Assembly (NCBI RefSeq): GCF_044005705.1 | Contig: NZ_JBIPKE010000017.1 | Coordinates: 434,001 to 498,000 of the forward strand | Length of the DNA: 64,000 nt | Direction: 5' to 3' | Source of the DNA: Marinoscillum luteum | GTDB lineage: Bacteria > Bacteroidota > Bacteroidia > Cytophagales > Cyclobacteriaceae | Part shown: in pieces, positions 59,262-64,000 of the stretch | Position numbering within the stretch: the first letter of the stretch is position 1 | Layout: each line of letters starts with the position of its first letter | Translations under genes and position numbers: made by a program | The notes under the pieces: generated by a model | Database searches by the model: none | What the model was told of the DNA's origin: nothing | What the model saw: only the letters and a program-made list of their open reading frames with translations

Positions 59262-62195
59262 GTGCTTAATGTCCATTCATATTTCAGTTTCAAATACGGT
59301 CTACTGTCTATTGACAGGCTGATGGAGTGGGCTGTGCGTAATCATGTACGCACGCTGGCGCTTACTGATATCAATAGCACTGCTGGTAGTCTGGAGTTTG
59401 TCCGTCAGGCGCAGAAGCAGGGTATCCGGCCTCTCCTGGGGGTAGATTTCAGAAATGGTGCTGAGCAGCAGTTTGTGGCCATAGCTAGAAATAATGCCGG
59501 GTTTCAGTCGATCAATGCCTTTTTGTCTAAGCACCTGCATACAGGTGCACCCATTCCTGCTTTCACCGACGAGTTACAGGATTGTTTTGTGATCTATCCT
59601 CAGACCAATATCCCCACTCGTGAACTGAAGCCGTACGAATACCTGGCGATAAAACCTCGTGAGGTGACCCGGATCAGGTTTCTGAGTAAGTTGCCCCGCG
59701 AAAAACTGATTGCCTGCCCAGTGTATACTTTGCCAGAGGAGGGGGACTTTGAGCTGCACTGCGTGTTGCGTGCCATAGACCTCAATACACTGGTGAGTAA
59801 GTTGGCTGACACTGATACGGCGCATAAAGAGGACGTTTTTTTAACTAAAAAACAGCTTACGGACTATTATCAGGAGCTGCCAGAGGCATTTGAAAACCTG
59901 AAAACGGTCATCCAATCGAGCTGTATAGACTTCACTTTGGGGGCTGAAGCCACTTCTCAGAATTTGAAAACATGGACAGGTAGTCAGGATTCTGATTATC
60001 AGAAAGTGCGGGAACTCAGCCTTGCCGGGTTAGCCTACCGTTATGGAGATTCACCCTCTTTTGCCATCAGGAGACGTGTCATCACAGAGCTGAGGGTGAT
60101 CCGACAGATGGGTTATTTGTCTTATTTTCTCATCAGTTGGGATATTGTAAAATATGCTCGGGATCAAGGGTATTTTTATGTAGGTCGTGGGAGTGGAGCC
60201 AATAGTGTGGTGGCTTACCTGCTGCGCATTACAGATGTGGATCCCATTGAACTTGACCTGTATTTTGAGCGATTTATCAACCTTTTCCGAAAGAGTCCAC
60301 CAGACTTTGATATGGATTTTTCCTCGTGGGACAGGGAGGATGTGACCCGTTATATTTTTGAAAGGTACGAAAATGTGGTGCTGTTGGCTACACACAGCAC
60401 TTTTCAGTGGCGGGCGGTGATCAGGGAGGTGGGGAAGGTCTTTGGGGTGCCTCCTTATGAGATAGAGCGACTCCAAAAGACACCCGAGCAAAATCTGGAT
60501 CATCATGCGCGGCTCATTCTCACCTACGGTGACCGGCTATCGGGTTTCCCCAGTCACCTGAGTGTGCACGCTGGTGGCATTATCATCTCTGAACGGCCTA
60601 TTCACTACTATACGGCTACTTCATTGCCGCCCAAGGGCTTTCCACTTACCCATTTTGATATGCACATAGCTGAAGATGTGGGGCTGTACAAATTTGATGT
60701 GCTGGGGCAGCGGGGCCTGGGGAAAATCAAGGATGCCCTGGAGATCATTCGTGAAAATCAGCCTGACAGGCTGCCCATAGATATCCATGACATCAAATTA
60801 TTCAAGGAAGATGAATTGGTAAAGATCAATCTGCGGGAGGCCAAGGCGATTGGGTGTTTTTATGTAGAGTCTCCGGCTATGCGTATGCTGCTGACCAAGT
60901 TGCGGGCAGAAGATTACCTCACCCTGGTGGCGGCCAGTTCTATTATCCGGCCGGGAGTGGCCAAGTCAGGGATGATGCGGGAGTATATCTTGCGATTTCG
61001 GATTCCCGAAAGGAGGAAAGAGGCTCACCCGGTGCTTTGGAAGATCATGCCCGATACCTATGGGATCATGGTGTATCAGGAGGATGTGATCAAAGTGGCA
61101 CACTATTTTGCGGGACTCACACTGGCAGAGGCTGATGTGTTGCGCAGAGGGATGTCGGGCAAGTACCGGTCTCGTGAAGAATTTCAGCAGGTACGGGATA
61201 AGTTTTTTGCCAACTGTGAAGCCAGGGGGTATGAGCCCGCTGTGAGTGCGGATGTGTGGCGGCAGATCGAAAGTTTTGCGGGCTATGCTTTTGCGAAGGG
61301 GCACTCAGCGTCCTATGCTATTGAGAGCTACCAGAGTATGTTTCTGAAGTCGCACTATCCGCTGGAGTTTATGGTGGCTGTGATCAACAATGGAGGTGGT
61401 TTTTATAGCCGGGAACTGTATATCCATGAGGCCCGTATGCACGGGGCGGATATCCAGTTGCCGTGTGTCAATACGAGTGAAAACGAGACGATTATCAGGG
61501 GGAAGACTATTTATTTAGGTCTGAACTTCATCAAAGAGCTGGAACATCATACGGTACATGAGGTGCTCATGGACCGGCAGAAGAAGGGGGCATTTTTGTC
61601 GGTGGATGATTTTGTGAAACGAGTAAGTATCTCGCTGGATCAGCTGAGTTTGCTGATCCGTATTGGTGCGTTTCGGTTTACGGGCAAGGATAAGAAGGCG
61701 CTGCTGTGGCATGCGTATTTTCTGCTGGGTAATACAGGTAAGAGTCAGAATAAACCTTCACTTTTCGATCCGCCAGTGAAGAAATATAAGCTTCCTGAAA
61801 TCGAGCATGAAGCAATAGAGGACGTCTACGACGAGGTGGAGTTGTTGGGCTTTCCGCTGGAGAGTCCCTTTAACCTGCTGAGTGAAAAACGAAATGATTG
61901 TGTGCCTGCCAGCAAACTCCCGCTGCATATCAATAAGGTGGTGCTGGTGATGGGCTACCTGGTGGCCACCAAGCATACCAGTACATCTAAAGGCGATCGA
62001 ATGTATTTTGGGACGTTTCTGGATGAGGACGGGGAGTTTATTGATACAGTGCATTTTCCGCCTGTGACTAAAAAGTTTCCCTTTACGGGCAAGGGCATCT
62101 ACCTCATGCGGGGGAAGGTGATGGAGGAGTTTGATGCGATAAGTCTGGAGGTGAATGCTATGAAGCGACTGAAGTATATGACGATGGAGGTGTAG
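59262..62195 (+). CDS. DNA polymerase III alpha subunit, DnaE2/ImuC-like
   Basis: This 977-residue C-family polymerase is shorter than a replicative DnaE. The GTG at 59262 begins an N-terminal PHP domain in which the metal-site histidines are lost (NVHSYFSF where HxH is usual, and ALTDINS where TDH is usual). The catalytic acids are intact in PDFDMDFSSWDRED (about residue 345), and GRGSGANSVVAYLL and FAKGHSASYAIESYQSMFLKSHYP are standard. A C-terminal OB-fold (from about 900) ends the chain. It is more likely an accessory, error-prone polymerase than the main replicase, by size and by linkage to dinB. Confidence 0.9.
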   Translation: MLNVHSYFSFKYGLLSIDRLMEWAVRNHVRTLALTDINSTAGSLEFVRQAQKQGIRPLLGVDFRNGAEQQFVAIARNNAGFQSINAFLSKHLHTGAPIPAFTDELQDCFVIYPQTNIPTRELKPYEYLAIKPREVTRIRFLSKLPREKLIACPVYTLPEEGDFELHCVLRAIDLNTLVSKLADTDTAHKEDVFLTKKQLTDYYQELPEAFENLKTVIQSSCIDFTLGAEATSQNLKTWTGSQDSDYQKVRELSLAGLAYRYGDSPSFAIRRRVITELRVIRQMGYLSYFLISWDIVKYARDQGYFYVGRGSGANSVVAYLLRITDVDPIELDLYFERFINLFRKSPPDFDMDFSSWDREDVTRYIFERYENVVLLATHSTFQWRAVIREVGKVFGVPPYEIERLQKTPEQNLDHHARLILTYGDRLSGFPSHLSVHAGGIIISERPIHYYTATSLPPKGFPLTHFDMHIAEDVGLYKFDVLGQRGLGKIKDALEIIRENQPDRLPIDIHDIKLFKEDELVKINLREAKAIGCFYVESPAMRMLLTKLRAEDYLTLVAASSIIRPGVAKSGMMREYILRFRIPERRKEAHPVLWKIMPDTYGIMVYQEDVIKVAHYFAGLTLAEADVLRRGMSGKYRSREEFQQVRDKFFANCEARGYEPAVSADVWRQIESFAGYAFAKGHSASYAIESYQSMFLKSHYPLEFMVAVINNGGGFYSRELYIHEARMHGADIQLPCVNTSENETIIRGKTIYLGLNFIKELEHHTVHEVLMDRQKKGAFLSVDDFVKRVSISLDQLSLLIRIGAFRFTGKDKKALLWHAYFLLGNTGKSQNKPSLFDPPVKKYKLPEIEHEAIEDVYDEVELLGFPLESPFNLLSEKRNDCVPASKLPLHINKVVLVMGYLVATKHTSTSKGDRMYFGTFLDEDGEFIDTVHFPPVTKKFPFTGKGIYLMRGKVMEEFDAISLEVNAMKRLKYMTMEV

Positions 62196-62199
62196 GCTA

Positions 62200-62622
62200 T
62201 CAGTAACCCAGCTCAAAAGGATTTTGAATCGTGAGGGTGTCGATTTTTTGGCTGTGGGTAAGATCCTCAGATAACAGAGTAGAACAGTTGGCTTGATGAG
62301 CTGCACTTACGATCAGGGAGTCCCAAAAGGTGAGTTGATTATTGATCTGTATGTCAATGGCGGTATTTATTGTGGTCATATTATTCACCACAAGTTCGAA
62401 GCTGCCGAAATAACTGAAGTAACTTTTTAGTTTTAGCGGGGATACACCAAGTTTTCGGGTGAGCGTATTGTAGAATTCCTGAACTACCTGAGTGCTCCAA
62501 ACCATTACGTGATCTTTTTCCAGTGAACTGAGTAGTTTGTTACAGTGAATTCTTTTTTCTGGTTCATCAGTGCTGAATAGGTAGATGAGCACATTGGTGT
62601 CTATGAACACTTTACCTTTCAT
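62200..62622 (-). CDS. PIN domain toxin
   Basis: The protein (140 aa from the ATG at 62622; another ATG lies three codons earlier) is a PIN-domain RNase with the acidic residues of the VapC type: FIDTNVLIYLFS, TQVVQEFYNTLTRKL and FWDSLIVSAAHQANCSTLLSEDL. Its start lies inside the 3' end of the ribbon-helix-helix gene, so the two are coupled. It is convergent with dnaE, four bases away. Confidence 0.88.
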   Translation of the reverse strand: MKGKVFIDTNVLIYLFSTDEPEKRIHCNKLLSSLEKDHVMVWSTQVVQEFYNTLTRKLGVSPLKLKSYFSYFGSFELVVNNMTTINTAIDIQINNQLTFWDSLIVSAAHQANCSTLLSEDLTHSQKIDTLTIQNPFELGY

Positions 62623-62830
62623 AGAGGTCATCTCGGTTGAACGAATAAGACTTTGTCTTTACACCAAGTGTGGTAATAGAATTTTCTATTGCCGGGAAGT
62701 CACTGTTTCCTTCTATGGTGTTTTTAAGCAATGTCCTTACCATGTTGTTGATGGTAGTTCCATTTTTTTTGGCGTACTCACGGCTTTTTTGGAGTAGCTC
62801 ATCGGGTATGGAGAGCGTTATGTTTTTCAT
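62612..62830 (-). CDS. Ribbon-helix-helix-type antitoxin
   Basis: The 72-residue protein has an N-terminal MKNITLSIPDELLQKSREYAK and TTINNMVRTLLKNT, a ribbon-helix-helix DNA-binding pattern, and a flexible C-terminal tail (NSITTLGVKTKSYSFNRDDLYER in part) that would block the toxin. It overlaps the PIN gene by 11 bases in another frame. Such antitoxins usually repress their own operon. Confidence 0.83.
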   Translation of the reverse strand: MKNITLSIPDELLQKSREYAKKNGTTINNMVRTLLKNTIEGNSDFPAIENSITTLGVKTKSYSFNRDDLYER

Positions 62831-62920
62831 GGCACACGTATTATGTGTAATTTATAACATTCAATCAAAATCAAAGGTTTCCAATCAACAATTTGAGGTG
62901 CGTCGGAGTGGTCTCTCAAA

Positions 62921-62965
62921 AAAAACACCCCCGCGCTGATCACGGATCAGCGCGGGGGTGTTTTT
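62921..62965. terminator. Strong terminator after the DUF885 gene
   Basis: A perfect 21-base stem (AAAAACACCCCCGCGCTGATC at 62921-62941, then its reverse complement at 62945-62965) with an ACG loop lies 19 bases past the DUF885 stop. On the minus strand a run of T follows, so it ends that transcript. Confidence 0.92.
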
Positions 62966-62984
62966 CATTTTCTTTGGATTTAAT

Positions 62985-64000
62985 TTATATCGCTTTGCTG
63001 GCGATGTATCGGTCTACCAGGTCTTCCAGCACATTAAGGGGTACTGCACCGCTGGTCAGTACTACATCGTGAAATTCGCGCAGATCAAAAGCATCGCCCA
63101 TCTCTGTTTGTGCTTTTTCCCTAAGCTCAAGAATTTTCAGCATTCCTATTTTGTAAGCCGTAGCCTGTGAAGGCATCACGATGTGTCGCTCTACCATACG
63201 CACACACTCCCGCTCACTGCCGGAGGTATTGGTCTGATAGTAGGCTATTCCTTCATCACGGGTCCATTTTTTGGAGTGGATACCAGTGTCCACCACCAGT
63301 CGGCAGGCTCTCCAAAGTTCCATGGCCAGTCTGCCATAGTCAGAGTAAGGATTGGCATACATGCCCATTTCTTTGGGTATATACTCACAGTACAGACCCC
63401 AGCCTTCTACATAGGCGGTGTAGCCACCATATTTTCTAAACTTGGGAATGCCGGTGAGCTCCTGAGAAATACTCCTGTCCATATGATGACCGGGGATTCC
63501 CTCATGGTAAGCCAGGGCTTCCATCTCATACTTAGGCATATTCTTCGTACTGGAGAGGTTGGCATAATAAGTACCCGGACGAGAGCCATCAGGTGCCGGA
63601 GCCTGGTAGAAGGCTTTGCCCGCTGATTCTTCGCGGAAAGCTTCGACACGTTTCACTGTAATGTCGGCTTTGGGTTTGGTCAGGAAAAGATTATCCAGTT
63701 GCTGACGCATGTTGTCAATGATGGTGGTGGCACTATCTATGTAGGCCACTTTACCTTCGTCGGTATCCGGGTAGTAAAACTGAGCGTCAGTTTTTAGAAA
63801 TTCGAAGAAGTCCTGTAGCTCTCCTTCAAAATTCACCTGCTTCATGATCTCACGCATCTCGCCATGGATCCGCGCCACTTCCTTCAGGCCTATTTCATGA
63901 ATCTCGGCAGAGGTCAATTTGGTTGTGGTGGTTCTTTGGAGGGCGTTGTTATAAAAAGCTTCACCATTCGGAAATTTCCAGGCACCGTCATCACTGGTAG
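62985..64000 (-). CDS. DUF885 family metallopeptidase-like lipoprotein or exported protein, 3' part
   Basis: The frame is open to the window edge, so the N-terminus is missing; the internal start near 63917 is a TTG (LTSAEIHEIGL), not a real start, and upstream codons give AFYNNALQRTTTTKLT, which is typical of the family. The conserved zinc-peptidase motif YHEGIPGHHMDRSI is present, with GWGLYCEYIPKEMGMY and RLVVDTGIHSKKWTRDEGIAYY. DUF885 proteins are large exported peptidases of poorly known substrate in Bacteroidota. It ends 19 bases before a strong terminator. Confidence 0.93.
   Translation of the reverse strand, partial: TSDDGAWKFPNGEAFYNNALQRTTTTKLTSAEIHEIGLKEVARIHGEMREIMKQVNFEGELQDFFEFLKTDAQFYYPDTDEGKVAYIDSATTIIDNMRQQLDNLFLTKPKADITVKRVEAFREESAGKAFYQAPAPDGSRPGTYYANLSSTKNMPKYEMEALAYHEGIPGHHMDRSISQELTGIPKFRKYGGYTAYVEGWGLYCEYIPKEMGMYANPYSDYGRLAMELWRACRLVVDTGIHSKKWTRDEGIAYYQTNTSGSERECVRMVERHIVMPSQATAYKIGMLKILELREKAQTEMGDAFDLREFHDVVLTSGAVPLNVLEDLVDRYIASKAI

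Overview
The window looks like chromosomal DNA of a gliding member of the Bacteroidota, most likely a marine Cytophagales-type bacterium. Support comes from gldA-gldF-gldG gliding genes, a protein with a type IX secretion (T9SS) sorting tail, a PorE-like TPR/PD40/OmpA protein, a TonB receptor followed by DUF4249 lipoproteins, and promoters of the Bacteroidota form TTG-N19/20-TAnnTTTG. Genus cannot be decided from the sequence alone. No rRNA, tRNA, CRISPR array or insertion sequence was seen.

Layout. 0-5 kb: the end of gldA, gldF, gldG and a DUF4340 gene in one overlapping operon, then dnaN. 5-12.2 kb: topA, a SixA-type phosphatase, a TlpA-type thioredoxin, tex, a lipoprotein and rsmE. 12.2-23.8 kb: a carbohydrate-flavoured stretch with a membrane AraC regulator carrying a starch-binding-like sensor domain, a lipoprotein alpha-amylase, a TonB receptor with two tandem DUF4249 lipoproteins, a class IV aminotransferase, a GH130 lipoprotein, an ACT protein and an orphan PstS-like lipoprotein. 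23.9-36.3 kb: a sulfotransferase-like protein, two alpha/beta hydrolases, a YwqK-repeat protein, a FabH-like synthase, two PD40 outer-membrane proteins, a catalytically degenerate SRAP protein, pyruvate dehydrogenase E2 and hslV.

36.3-41.7 kb is the accessory part. It holds a nucleotidyltransferase with a truncated HEPN partner, LemA and two TPM proteins, then a DUF433/DUF5615 toxin-antitoxin pair flanked on both sides by inverted pairs of a REP-like repeat, a GCAGG-rich repeat patch, and an AT-rich HEPN/AbiU2-like gene with a small membrane protein. 41.7-51.8 kb: a large secreted endonuclease, a helical-repeat protein, gpsA overlapping an acyltransferase, PhzF, a polyprenyl synthase and a SlyD-like isomerase. 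51.8-57.1 kb: a GlxA-type regulator overlapping a secreted DJ-1/TPR protein, then a di-heme oxidoreductase-Rieske-porin operon behind a palindromic operator. 57.3-62.2 kb: a translesion-type cassette dinB-Uma2-dnaE in which dinB and dnaE share a nearly identical upstream palindromic element. 62.2-64 kb: a PIN/antitoxin pair and a DUF885 peptidase cut by the window edge.

The strongest candidates for something new are the shared dinB/dnaE operator, the degenerate SRAP protein, the amylase-linked AraC sensor, and the repeat-flanked toxin-antitoxin module.
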